From: Streptomyces uncialis
GTDB lineage: Bacteria > Actinomycetota > Actinomycetes > Streptomycetales > Streptomycetaceae
Direction of reading: 5' to 3'
Length of the DNA: 64,000 nt
Assembly: GCF_001905345.1 (NCBI RefSeq)
Contig: NZ_LFBV01000011.1
Coordinates: 124,001 to 188,000 of the forward strand
Part shown: positions 42,057 through 50,770 of the stretch, piece after piece
How positions within the stretch are numbered: the stretch's first letter is position 1
Layout of the letters: each line of letters begins with the position of its first letter
Position numbers and translations under genes: made by a program
The notes under the pieces: model-generated
Database searches by the model: none
Seen by the model: only the letters and a program-made list of their open reading frames with translations
What the model was told of the DNA's origin: nothing

Positions 42057-43657
42057 CCACGGACGCGACCGGAGCGCCCGGTGCGGCGGACGTGACCATT
42101 GCGACAGGTGCGACCGGCTGTACGGACGCGGCCGGCGACACAGGTACGACCGGCCAGCCGGCGCGCGGTCCCGAGGACACGGTGCGCTTCCCCGACGAAC
42201 CCGTGCGCTTTCCCGAGGACGTGGAGCGGCGCCTCGCGTCGGTGCGGCAGATCGCCGACGCCGTGCTGTTCGAGGGCTATGTGCTCTACCCGTACCGTGC
42301 GTCGGCGGCCAAGAACCAGCTCCGCTGGCAGTTCGGCGTACTCGTCCCGCCCGGCTGGGCCGCGGTCTCCGGGGAACCCGCGCACCAGCGGACCGAGCTG
42401 CTGATGGAGCCCCGCCCCGGCGCCCGGCTCGCGGTGGAGCTGCGGTTCCTGCGGGCCCGGCGCAGAACCGTCCAGCGCGCGACGGAGGGCGGCCGCTGGA
42501 CGGACGTCTCGGAACTGGACCTGGGCGAGCGGGTGCTCGTCCCCTGGGACGAGGGCGTGGAGGAGCACGTCCGGCTGCTGGTGCCGGTGGAGGACCTGGC
42601 GCGCGACGACGGAGTCACCCACGCCTTCCGGCTGCCCGCGTGCGAGGAGGAGGAGCAGGTCGACGAGGCGGGTGTCCGGGTGGGACGGCTGCTGCGGGCG
42701 CGCGAGAGCGCCGAAGCGGTGATCCGGCTGCGGACCCAGGAGGTCCCCGGGCCGTACGGCGCCCTTCGGCTGACGGCCGTCGTGGAGAACACCAGCGGCT
42801 GGACGGCCACCGGCGCGGACCGCCGGGACGCCGCGCTGCCCCACTCGCTGGTCTCCGCGCATCTGCTGCTCGCCCTCGACCGGGGCACCTTCCTTTCGGT
42901 GACCGATCCGCCCCGCTGGGCCGCGCCGGCGGTGGCCGGTTGCCGCAACGAGCACACCTGGCCGGTACTGGCCGGGGAACCGGGCCGTGACCAGGTGGTG
43001 CTGTCCTCGCCGATCATCCTGGAGGACCATCCGCGGATCGCCCCGGAAAGTCCGGGCGCGCTCTACGACGCCACCGAGATCGACGAGATCCTCGCGCTGC
43101 GCACCGCCGCGCTGACCGACCGGGAGAAGCGCGAGGCCCGGGGCACCGACGACCGGGCGGGCGCCGTCATCGACCTGGCCGACTCGATGCCCCCCGAGGT
43201 GCTGGAACGGCTCCACGGCGCGATCCGCGCCCTGGACGCGGTGTCCCCTCCCCCGGACCCAGCGGATGCCCTGGACCGGTTCAGCGCCTCGCCCCTCACC
43301 GGAGTCCCGGACGACGGCGTGCCGACCTACGGTGTCCCGGCCGACCCGGCGCAGCCCTGGTGGGACCCGGGGGCCGACCGGGACGTGGACCCCGCCCGGG
43401 ACCGGGTGCTGATCGACGGACGGCAGATCGGCGCGGGGAGCCGGGTGGTGCTGGGCGCCGGGGGCCGGCGCACCGACGCGCAGGACGCGTTCCTGCACGG
43501 GCGCACCGCGCTGGTGGAGGCGGTCCTGCACGATGTCGACGGCTCGGTGCATCTGGCGGTCACCGTGGAGGGTGACCCCGGGGCGGACATCTGGCGGGCC
43601 CAGGGCAGGTTCCGCTACTTCCAGCCCGACGAGGTCACCCCGCTGGAGGAGTCATGA
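42053..43657 (+). CDS. Hydrogenase-associated protein of unknown function (534 residues)
   Basis: Residues 1-45 are Thr/Gly/Ala low complexity. The conserved part begins at ~60 with VRQIADAVLFEGYVLYPYRA followed by KNQLRWQFGVLVPP, and the rest alternates beta-rich and charged stretches (EMRPRPGARLAVELRF-like, LADSMPPEVLERLHG, WWDPGAD). No membrane helix, Cys cluster or nucleotide motif is seen. It is the largest unknown in the locus, coupled at both ends by 4-nt overlaps. A scaffold or a membrane-docking protein for HhySL is possible but unproven. Confidence 0.75.
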   Translation: MTTDATGAPGAADVTIATGATGCTDAAGDTGTTGQPARGPEDTVRFPDEPVRFPEDVERRLASVRQIADAVLFEGYVLYPYRASAAKNQLRWQFGVLVPPGWAAVSGEPAHQRTELLMEPRPGARLAVELRFLRARRRTVQRATEGGRWTDVSELDLGERVLVPWDEGVEEHVRLLVPVEDLARDDGVTHAFRLPACEEEEQVDEAGVRVGRLLRARESAEAVIRLRTQEVPGPYGALRLTAVVENTSGWTATGADRRDAALPHSLVSAHLLLALDRGTFLSVTDPPRWAAPAVAGCRNEHTWPVLAGEPGRDQVVLSSPIILEDHPRIAPESPGALYDATEIDEILALRTAALTDREKREARGTDDRAGAVIDLADSMPPEVLERLHGAIRALDAVSPPPDPADALDRFSASPLTGVPDDGVPTYGVPADPAQPWWDPGADRDVDPARDRVLIDGRQIGAGSRVVLGAGGRRTDAQDAFLHGRTALVEAVLHDVDGSVHLAVTVEGDPGADIWRAQGRFRYFQPDEVTPLEES

Positions 43658-44232
43658 CCGGCGGACGGACGCTGGTCGCGGGCGTCGGCAACATCTTCCT
43701 CGGTGACGACGGCTTCGGCGTCGAGACCGTCCGGCGGCTGGTCCTCGCGGGAGTGCCGGACGGGGTCGACGTGGTCGATGTCGGGGTGCGCGGCGTCCAT
43801 CTGGCGTACCAACTGCTCGACGGCTACGGGACGGTGGTCCTGGTGGACGCCGCGTCCCGTGGCGGGGCGCCGGGCACCGTCTATCTGATCGAGGCGCAGG
43901 CGGGGCAGGTGGAACCGTCGGGTCCGGCCGCGCTGGACGGCCACCGGATGGGTCCGGACGCCGTGCTCGCGCTTCTCGCGACGCTCAGCGCGAGCACCGG
44001 GGGCGTCCCGCCGGAACGGGTGCTGGTGGTGGGGTGCGAGCCCGCCTCGCTGGAGGAGGGCATCGGGCTGAGCGCCCCGGTGACGGCGGGGGTCGAGCAG
44101 GCCGTCCGGCTGATCCGACGGGTCGTCAGCGGTGAGGCCGTCGGCGACGAGGCCGTCAGCGAGGGGGCCGTCGAAGAGGGTGGGCAGGCGGCGGGGGTCG
44201 AACCGTCCGACAGAAAGGCGCCATCATGCTGA
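43654..44232 (+). CDS. Hydrogenase maturation protease (HyaD/HybD family)
   Basis: 192 residues. GVGNIFLGDDGFGVETVRRL holds the first nickel-sensing acid (D19, aspartate where HybD has Glu16), D65 in VVLVDAASRGG is the second and H97 in LDGHRMGP the third ligand. It should clip the C-terminal 23 residues of HhyL. The last ~35 residues (VGDEAVSEGAVEEGGQ...) are low-complexity acidic. Its stop codon lies past the ATG of the small DUF6893-like gene. Confidence 0.9.
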   Translation: MTGGRTLVAGVGNIFLGDDGFGVETVRRLVLAGVPDGVDVVDVGVRGVHLAYQLLDGYGTVVLVDAASRGGAPGTVYLIEAQAGQVEPSGPAALDGHRMGPDAVLALLATLSASTGGVPPERVLVVGCEPASLEEGIGLSAPVTAGVEQAVRLIRRVVSGEAVGDEAVSEGAVEEGGQAAGVEPSDRKAPSC

Positions 44233-44330
44233 AAGCCCTGCTCGCCACGGCCGCGGGGGCCGCCGCCGTGGTGGTGATCCGGCTGACCCTGCCCGACCTG
44301 AGGCGGTATCTGCGGATCTCCCGGATGTGA
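44226..44330 (+). CDS. DUF6893-like small membrane protein (34 residues)
   Basis: A 34-codon gene starting 7 nt before the end of the protease gene. MLKALLATAAGAAAVVVIRL is a single hydrophobic helix, followed by TLPDLRRYLRISRM, the PD-xx-RYLRI-xxM ending typical of the small actinobacterial DUF6893 family. GAAAGGCGCC precedes the ATG. A one-helix protein inside a hydrogenase operon could tether the otherwise soluble enzyme to the membrane or to a respiratory partner; this is inference. Confidence 0.7.
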   Translation: MLKALLATAAGAAAVVVIRLTLPDLRRYLRISRM

Positions 44331-44527
44331 ACCGTGCTCGTTCCCGGGCACGGCGGTGCGGCGCGGCCGTCCGGGGACGGCGCTGCTGCGAACGGGGCGG
44401 GCCGCACCGGCGGGCGGCGTGGCACCCGGCCCCTCCCGCGACCGCGCCGTGCAATGGAGCCGCGGTCACGCCGGACGACGGAGCCGCCGTCGACCGTCCG
44501 GCACGCGCCGTGGAACGAGGCGTACCG

Positions 44528-44896
44528 ATGCATGAGATGTCGATCGCCGCGGCCGTCGTCGACCAGGTGACCTCGGCCGCCGCCGACCGGGGCGCGACAG
44601 CGGTGACCACGGTCCGGCTCGATGTCGGTGAGCTCGCCGGGGTGGTACCGGCGGCCCTGGACTTCTGCTTCGCGCTGGTCTGCGAGGGGACGCCCCTGGA
44701 GGGCGCCCGTCTGGTGACCCGGAGCGTCCCGGCGCGGGCGCGGTGCGGTCCCTGCGACACCGAGTGGTCCCCGGGCGTCCCGCCCGATCTGGTGTGTCCC
44801 CGCTGCGGGGGCGCGCGGGCCGAGCTGCTGACGGGCCGTGAACTACAGATCCGCGACGTCGAGTGGGCCGACGGCCCGCTGCACGCGCACAGCTGA
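44528..44896 (+). CDS. hypA: Hydrogenase nickel incorporation protein HypA
   Basis: 122 residues with the nickel-binding N-terminus MHEMSI (H2) and the zinc site CGPCDTEW...CPRCGG (two CxxC). HypA delivers Ni to the large subunit with HypB. The ATG at 44528 is fixed by the required MHEM start. 197 bp separate it from the small protein gene; no terminator or clear promoter is visible there. Confidence 0.95.
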   Translation: MHEMSIAAAVVDQVTSAAADRGATAVTTVRLDVGELAGVVPAALDFCFALVCEGTPLEGARLVTRSVPARARCGPCDTEWSPGVPPDLVCPRCGGARAELLTGRELQIRDVEWADGPLHAHS

Positions 44897-44914
44897 CGAG
44901 GAGGACGGTGTCCC

Positions 44915-45727
44915 ATGTGCCGTACGACCGATCTCCGGCAGGCGGTACTCGCCCACAACGACGACAGCGCGCGGGCGCTGCGGGCCGAGCTGGCGGCCAG
45001 GGGGACCGTCGCCGTCAGCCTGCTGTCCAGCCCCGGCAGCGGCAAGACGGCGCTGCTGGAGACGGAGCTCGCGCTGGCCCGCGAGCGCGGTGTCCCCGTG
45101 GCCGCGCTGACCGCCGACCTCGCGACCGAGAACGACGCCCGGCGGCTGGCCCGCACCGGGGTACCGGTCCAGCAGGTGCTCACCGACGGTCTGTGCCATC
45201 TGGAGGCCGTGATGCTGCGCGGGTACCTCGCGGGCTGGCTGCCGTCGGACACCCGGGTGCTGTTCGTGGAGAACGTGGGCAATCTGGTCTGTCCGGCCTC
45301 CTACGACCTCGGTGAGTCGCTGCGGGTGACGCTGGCGTCGGTCACCGAGGGCGAGGACAAGCCGCTCAAGTACCCGGGCGCGTTCGGGCTGGCCCAGCTC
45401 GTCCTGGTCACCAAGACGGACATCGCCGCGGCCGCCGGCTTCGACCGGGACACGTTCCTGGCGAACGTCGCCCGGGTGAACCCCGGTGTGGAGGTGGTGT
45501 TCACCTCGGCGCGCGACGGGCAGGGTCAGGGGGTCCTGCTGGAGCGCGCCCTGGCCGTGCGGGACGGCGCCGAGGCGCACCGCCCGGTGATGACCCGTAC
45601 CGCCGGGGACCGGGACACCCCGCCCGTCGTCCTGCCGCAGTCCCCGGCCCACGCTCACCCGCACGAGCACGAGCACGCGCACGCGCATCCCCACCCGCAC
45701 CCGCATCCGGTCGCGGACCAGTTGTGA
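44915..45727 (+). CDS. hypB: Hydrogenase nickel incorporation GTPase HypB
   Basis: 270 residues: P-loop SSPGSGKT, metal-site DGLCHLEAVML (Cys and His), VENVGNLVCPASYDLGE and the guanine motif TKTD. The N-terminus lacks both the CxxCGC motif of E. coli HypB and an N-terminal His stretch. Instead, residues ~247-264 at the C-terminus form a His-rich tail (HAHPHEHEHAHAHPHPHPHP, 10 His of 20). That unusual position may store nickel. The GTG start of hypF overlaps its stop. Confidence 0.95.
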   Translation: MCRTTDLRQAVLAHNDDSARALRAELAARGTVAVSLLSSPGSGKTALLETELALARERGVPVAALTADLATENDARRLARTGVPVQQVLTDGLCHLEAVMLRGYLAGWLPSDTRVLFVENVGNLVCPASYDLGESLRVTLASVTEGEDKPLKYPGAFGLAQLVLVTKTDIAAAAGFDRDTFLANVARVNPGVEVVFTSARDGQGQGVLLERALAVRDGAEAHRPVMTRTAGDRDTPPVVLPQSPAHAHPHEHEHAHAHPHPHPHPVADQL

Positions 45728-48231
45728 CCTCGACCGGGGGGTCCGTGGCGGCGGCGCGCCGGAGGGTCGCCGTCCAGGGGGTGGTGCAGGGCGTCGGCTT
45801 CCGGCCGTTCGTCTACACACTGGCCACCGAACTCGGGCTCTCCGGACATGTCGTCAATACCGGCGAGGGTGTTCTCGCGGAGATCGAGGGGCCGCCGGAC
45901 GCCGTCGATGTGTTCTGCCGCCGGGTGGCGACGGACGCGCCGAGCCCGGCGGCGGTCGACTCGGTCCGGCACGAGGTCATCGCGCTCACCGGGACGAAGG
46001 GGTTCATGATCACCCCGTCCCGCGCGGTCGGATCGAGGGGCGCGAGCCTCATCCCGCCCGACACCGCGACCTGTTCGCGATGCGTCGCCGAACTGCGTGA
46101 CCCCGCCGACCGCCGCCACCGGCATCCGTTCATCACCTGCACGGGCTGCGGCCCCCGCTTCACCATCGCCACGGCACTGCCGTACGACCGGGCCCGGACG
46201 ACGATGGCGGGCTTCCCGCTGTGCGAGCGGTGCGAGCGGGAGTACGGCGACCCGGCCGACCGGCGGTTCCACGCCCAGCCCGTCTCCTGCCACGACTGCG
46301 GGCCCCGGCTCTCGCTGATCGTGCCGGGCGCCGGGCCGCTCGGCGGCGGGACGGCCCTCGTCCGGGCCAGGGAACTCCTCGCGGGCGGCACGATCCTGGC
46401 GGTCAAGGGCATCGGCGGCTACCACCTGGCGTGCGACGCGGGCGACCCGGCGGCCGTCGCCCTGCTGCGCCGCCGCAAGCGGCGCGGCGACAAGCCGTTC
46501 GCCGTGATGGCACGCGATCTCGCGGACATCGAGCCGCTGGTGGAGCTCGGCCCGTTGGAACGGGAGCTGCTGACCGGGCCGGTGCGGCCGGTGGTCCTGC
46601 TGCGGCGCCGGACGGACACCCGCGCGGCGGACCGGGAGCGGGCCGCCCCGGTGGCCCTGGAGGCCGTCGCCCCGCGCTGCCCGGACCTCGGGGTGCTGCT
46701 GCCGTACACCCCGCTGCACCATCTGCTGCTCGGCCTGCCGGGTGACCCGCCCGGGCCCCGGGTGCTGGTGATGACCAGCGCCAATCTCGGCGGCGAGCCT
46801 CTCGTCACCGACGACGGCGAGGCGCTGGAACGGCTCGCGCCGCTGGTGGACGGCTGGCTGACGCACGACCGCCCGATCCATGTCCCCTGCGACGACTCGG
46901 TGGTGCGGGTGGTCGACGGTGTGCCGTTCCCGCTGCGCCGGGCGCGCGGCTACGTACCCGCCCCGATCCCCCTCCCGCTGCCGGTGGGCCCGTCGCTCGC
47001 GGCGGGCGGCGACCTCAAGAACGTGCTCGCCGTGGCCGAGGGCCGCCGGGCGTGGCTGTCGGGGCACATCGGCGACATGGACGACCTGGCCACCCTGACC
47101 GCCTTCGACCGGGCCGCCGAACATCTCGCCGCGCTGACCGGGGTGACCCCCGCGACGGTCGCCGTGGACCGGCACCCGGGCTACCGCTCGGCCGCGCGGG
47201 CCCGCCGGGGCCACGACCGGCCGGTGGTACGGGTGCAGCACCATCACGCGCATGTCGCGTCGGCGATGGCGGAGCACGGGCTGGACGGCGGACGCCAGGT
47301 CATCGGTGTCGCGTTCGACGGCACCGGGTACGGCGACGACGGCGCGGTGTGGGGCGGCGAGGTGCTCCTCGCGGACTACGCCGGGTTCCGCCGTTTCGCC
47401 CAGCTCGCGTATGTGCCGCTGCCGGGCGGTGACGCGGCGGTGGAGCGCCCGTACCGGATGGCGCTGGCCCATCTGCGGGCCGCAGGCATCCCCTGGGCCC
47501 CGGACCTGCCACCGGTCGCCGTGTGTCCCGACGACGAACTCCGGGCGCTGGCACACCAGTTGGAGACCGGCCTGGCCTGCGTCCCCACCTCCAGCATGGG
47601 CCGGCTCTTCGACGCGGTGTCGTCGCTCGCCGGTGTCCGCCACCGGGCCGGGTACGAGGCGCAGGCGGCGATCGAGCTGGAGGGCGCGGCACACGCGTAC
47701 GGTCCGGCACACGCGCAAGGACCGGGGCACCCTCACGGTCCCGCGCGCCCCCACGGCCCGGGGCCCGGCGGTGACCCCTCGCCCCGCCGTGGTCCGTCGT
47801 CCGGCGGTGGCCCCGGGGACGGTGTCGGCCCCGGGCACGGTGTCGGCCCCGGGGACGGTGTCGGCCCCGCGCCCGCCTACCGCTTCGCGCTGCGTCCGCA
47901 CGAGGAGCGCTGGCTGGCCGACCCGGCGCCCGTCCTCGCCGCGGTGGTGGCCGATGTCCGGGCCGGGGCGGCGGCCGGTCTGATCGCGGCGCGTTTCCAC
48001 CAGGCGGTGGTGGACCTGGTGCGCGCCCTCTGCGCGCTCGCGCGCCGCGCCGACGGGCCGGGGACCGTGGCGCTGACCGGCGGGGTGTTCGGCAACGCCC
48101 TGCTGCTGTCGGGCTGCGCGCGGGCGCTGGAGGCGGACGGCTTCACGGTGCTGCGGCACAGGAACGTGCCCCCCGGTGACGGGGGACTGGCCCTCGGCCA
48201 GCTCATGGTGGCCGCACGGGCCGTGACCTGA
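45724..48231 (+). CDS. hypF: Carbamoyltransferase HypF
   Basis: 835 residues that make the CN ligands with HypE: acylphosphatase domain (GVVQGVGFRPFVYTLATELG, ~20-39), two zinc-finger motifs (CSRCVAELRDP...CTGCGP and CERCEREYGDP...CHDCGP), a YrdC-like domain (LAVKGIGGYHLACDA) and a Kae1-like domain (VQHHHAHVASAMAEHGL). Residues ~650-720 are a Gly/Pro/His low-complexity insertion with three 18-bp repeats, absent from most HypF. GTGA overlap with hypB. Confidence 0.95.
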   Translation: MTSTGGSVAAARRRVAVQGVVQGVGFRPFVYTLATELGLSGHVVNTGEGVLAEIEGPPDAVDVFCRRVATDAPSPAAVDSVRHEVIALTGTKGFMITPSRAVGSRGASLIPPDTATCSRCVAELRDPADRRHRHPFITCTGCGPRFTIATALPYDRARTTMAGFPLCERCEREYGDPADRRFHAQPVSCHDCGPRLSLIVPGAGPLGGGTALVRARELLAGGTILAVKGIGGYHLACDAGDPAAVALLRRRKRRGDKPFAVMARDLADIEPLVELGPLERELLTGPVRPVVLLRRRTDTRAADRERAAPVALEAVAPRCPDLGVLLPYTPLHHLLLGLPGDPPGPRVLVMTSANLGGEPLVTDDGEALERLAPLVDGWLTHDRPIHVPCDDSVVRVVDGVPFPLRRARGYVPAPIPLPLPVGPSLAAGGDLKNVLAVAEGRRAWLSGHIGDMDDLATLTAFDRAAEHLAALTGVTPATVAVDRHPGYRSAARARRGHDRPVVRVQHHHAHVASAMAEHGLDGGRQVIGVAFDGTGYGDDGAVWGGEVLLADYAGFRRFAQLAYVPLPGGDAAVERPYRMALAHLRAAGIPWAPDLPPVAVCPDDELRALAHQLETGLACVPTSSMGRLFDAVSSLAGVRHRAGYEAQAAIELEGAAHAYGPAHAQGPGHPHGPARPHGPGPGGDPSPRRGPSSGGGPGDGVGPGHGVGPGDGVGPAPAYRFALRPHEERWLADPAPVLAAVVADVRAGAAAGLIAARFHQAVVDLVRALCALARRADGPGTVALTGGVFGNALLLSGCARALEADGFTVLRHRNVPPGDGGLALGQLMVAARAVT
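47818..47871 (+). repeat. 18-bp in-frame repeat inside hypF
   Basis: Three tandem copies (47818, 47836, 47854) of GACGGTGTCGGCCCCGGG with single changes, coding for DGVGPG-type hexapeptides. It lies in the low-complexity insert of the C-terminal domain and can change length without breaking the frame. Confidence 0.85.
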
Positions 48232-48246
48232 GAGAAGGAGAGCCGT

Positions 48247-48510
48247 ATGTGTCTGGCGGTGCCGGGCAGAGTGGTGGAGATCGCGGAGCGGGACGGTGCC
48301 CGGATGGCCGTCGTGGACTTCAGCGGTGTGGTCAAGGACGTGTGCCTGGAGTATCTGCCGGACCTGAAGGTGGGCGAGTACGCCATCGTGCACGTCGGGT
48401 TCGCGCTCCAGCGGCTGGACGAGGAGTCGGCGCGCAAGACGCTCGCCCTCTTCGAGGAACTCGGGCTGCTCCAGGAGGAGTTCGGTGACCCATGGGAGGT
48501 CGAACGATGA
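48247..48510 (+). CDS. hypC: Hydrogenase maturation chaperone HypC
   Basis: 87 residues with the essential MCLAVPGRVVEI start (C2 binds the Fe(CN)2CO precursor). It carries the precursor from HypD to the large subunit. AGAGAAGGAGA precedes the ATG and hypD starts in its last codons (ATGA). Confidence 0.97.
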   Translation: MCLAVPGRVVEIAERDGARMAVVDFSGVVKDVCLEYLPDLKVGEYAIVHVGFALQRLDEESARKTLALFEELGLLQEEFGDPWEVER

Positions 48511-49631
48511 AGTACCTGGCGGAGTTCCAGAACCCTGAGCTGGCCCGGGGCCTGCTCGACGACATCCGGGCGGCCGTGACCCGTCCCTGGGCGCTCATGG
48601 AGGTGTGCGGCGGGCAGACGCACACCATCATCCGCCAGGGCATCGACCAGTTGCTGCCCGACGGGGTGGAGCTGATCCACGGACCGGGGTGCCCGGTGTG
48701 CGTGACCCCGCTGGAGGTCATCGACAAGGCCCTGGCGATCGCGGCCAGGCCCGGGGTGATCTTCTGCTCGTTCGGGGACATGCTCCGGGTGCCCGGTACC
48801 GACCGCGATCTGTTCCGGGTGCGCAGCGAGGGCGGTGACGTCCGGGTGGTGTACTCGCCGCTGGACGCCCTGCGGATCGCGACCGAGAACCCCGACCGTG
48901 AGGTGGTGTTCTTCGGCATCGGCTTCGAGACCACCGCCCCGCCCAACGCGATGGCGGTGCACCAGGCCCGCAAACGCGGCATCCGCAACTTCAGCATGCT
49001 GGTCTCCCATGTCCGGGTACCGCCCGCCATCGACGCGGTGATGGGCTCGCCGGACTGCCGGGTGCAGGGCTTCCTCGCGGCCGGTCATGTGTGCAGCGTG
49101 ATGGGCACGTCCGAGTACCCGGAGCTGGCGGCACGCCACCGGGTGCCGATCGTGGTCACCGGTTTCGAGCCGCTGGACATCCTGGAGGGCATCCGGCGGG
49201 TGGTGCGGCAGTTGGAGCGCGGTGAGCACACCGTCGACAACGCCTATCCGCGGGCGGTACGGCCGGAGGGCAATCCGGCGGCCCGCGCGATGCTGTCGGA
49301 TGTCTTCGAGGTCACGGACCGCGCGTGGCGCGGTATCGGCACGATCCCGCTCAGCGGCTGGCGGCTCTCGCCGCGCTACCGCGAGCACGACGCGGAGCAC
49401 CGGTTCGACGTCGTGGACATCGCCACGCGTGAGCCCGCCGCGTGCCGCAGCGGCGAGGTGCTGCAAGGTCTGCTGAAGCCCAACCAGTGCGAGGCGTTCG
49501 GCACGGACTGCACACCGCGCAGCCCGCTCGGCGCGACGATGGTGTCCAGCGAGGGCGCGTGCGCCGCGTACTACCTCTACCGCCGTCTCGGTACCCCCAC
49601 CACCCCTCTGGAGGCGAGCTCCGTTGTCTGA
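48507..49631 (+). CDS. hypD: Hydrogenase maturation scaffold HypD
   Basis: 374 residues with the three HypD motifs: EVCGGQTHTIIRQGI, GPGCPVCVTPLEVI and FGIGFETTAPPNA, plus the C-terminal Fe-S Cys region CRSGEVLQGLLKP...CEAFGTDCTPRSPLGA...EGACAAY. It is the platform on which the Fe(CN)2CO group is made. The start at 48507 overlaps hypC; the upstream in-frame ATG at 48492 lies inside hypC. Confidence 0.96.
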   Translation: MKYLAEFQNPELARGLLDDIRAAVTRPWALMEVCGGQTHTIIRQGIDQLLPDGVELIHGPGCPVCVTPLEVIDKALAIAARPGVIFCSFGDMLRVPGTDRDLFRVRSEGGDVRVVYSPLDALRIATENPDREVVFFGIGFETTAPPNAMAVHQARKRGIRNFSMLVSHVRVPPAIDAVMGSPDCRVQGFLAAGHVCSVMGTSEYPELAARHRVPIVVTGFEPLDILEGIRRVVRQLERGEHTVDNAYPRAVRPEGNPAARAMLSDVFEVTDRAWRGIGTIPLSGWRLSPRYREHDAEHRFDVVDIATREPAACRSGEVLQGLLKPNQCEAFGTDCTPRSPLGATMVSSEGACAAYYLYRRLGTPTTPLEASSVV

Positions 49632-50712
49632 CACGCTCTCCGGCGCCCCGGCGCCGGCCGCCGCGCCGGACTTCGGCGGCTGGACCTGCCCGCTGCCGCT
49701 GCGCGACCATCCCCGGGTGGTGATGGGGCACGGCGGAGGCGGCGCCCTGTCCGCGGAACTGGTCGAGCATCTCTTCCTCCCGGCCTTCGGCGGCGGGACG
49801 CTCGCCGCCCTCGGTGACTGCGCGGTACTCCCCGTCGGCGGGTCACGGCTCGCCTTCTCGACGGACTCGTTCGTGGTGCGTCCGCTGTTCTTCCCCGGCG
49901 GCAGCATCGGCGACCTCGCCGTCAACGGCACCGTGAACGATCTGGCCATGAGCGGCGCGCGGGCGGCGTACCTGTCCTGCGGGTTCATCCTGGAGGAGGG
50001 GGTGGAGACGGAGGTGGTCGGCCGGATCGCCCGGGCGCTGGGCGACGCGGCCCGCGCGGCGGGCACCGAAGTGGTCACCGGTGACACCAAGGTCGTGGAG
50101 GCCGGTCACGGGGACGGCGTGTACATCAACACCGCGGGCATCGGGGTGGTGCCGCCCGGTGTCGACATCCGTCCGCAGCGCGCCGAGCCGGGCGATGTGG
50201 TGATCGTCAGCGGGGAGATCGGTCTCCACGGTGTGGCGATCATGAGTGTGCGGGAGGGTCTGGAGTTCGGGGTGGAGATCGAGAGCGACTGCGCGGCGCT
50301 CGGCACCCTGGTCGAGGCGATGCTGGCCGTCACCCCGGATCTGCACGTCCTGCGGGACCCCACCCGGGGCGGGCTGGCGACCGCCCTCAACGAGATCGCG
50401 GGGGCGGCCGGTGTCGGTGTGGTGATCCGGGAACGCGCCGTCCCGGTGCCCCCGCAGGTCGCCAACGCCTGCGCGATCCTCGGCCTCGACCCGATGTACG
50501 TGGCGAACGAGGGGAAGCTCGTGGCGTTCGTCCCCCGCGCCCACGCGGACGCGGTGCTCGCCGCGATGCGCGCCCATCCGCTGGGCGCGGCCGCCGCGGT
50601 GATCGGGGAGTGCGTACCGGAACATCCGGGGATGGTGGTCGCGCGGACCGCGTTCGGCGGGACCCGGGTGGTCGATCTGCCACTCGGTGAGCAACTGCCG
50701 CGCATCTGCTGA
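49624..50712 (+). CDS. hypE: Hydrogenase maturation protein HypE
   Basis: 362 residues of the AIR-synthase/PurM fold: VMGHGGGGALSAELVEHLF, STDSFVVRPLFFPGG, RDPTRGGLATALNEIA. It ends PRIC, the C-terminal Cys that carries the carbamoyl group converted to thiocyanate. The TTG start overlaps the end of hypD. It is the last gene of the hydrogenase locus. Confidence 0.96.
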   Translation: MSDTLSGAPAPAAAPDFGGWTCPLPLRDHPRVVMGHGGGGALSAELVEHLFLPAFGGGTLAALGDCAVLPVGGSRLAFSTDSFVVRPLFFPGGSIGDLAVNGTVNDLAMSGARAAYLSCGFILEEGVETEVVGRIARALGDAARAAGTEVVTGDTKVVEAGHGDGVYINTAGIGVVPPGVDIRPQRAEPGDVVIVSGEIGLHGVAIMSVREGLEFGVEIESDCAALGTLVEAMLAVTPDLHVLRDPTRGGLATALNEIAGAAGVGVVIRERAVPVPPQVANACAILGLDPMYVANEGKLVAFVPRAHADAVLAAMRAHPLGAAAAVIGECVPEHPGMVVARTAFGGTRVVDLPLGEQLPRIC

Positions 50713-50770
50713 GACCGGCGGTCGGGGCGTGCCTGTTCCGCGCGGGCCGACACCATCGGAATCGGGGGTC

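Noticed and set aside
45655..48393. A 912-codon minus-strand frame opposite hypF
   Set aside because: Antisense to a full-length HypF with all its motifs.
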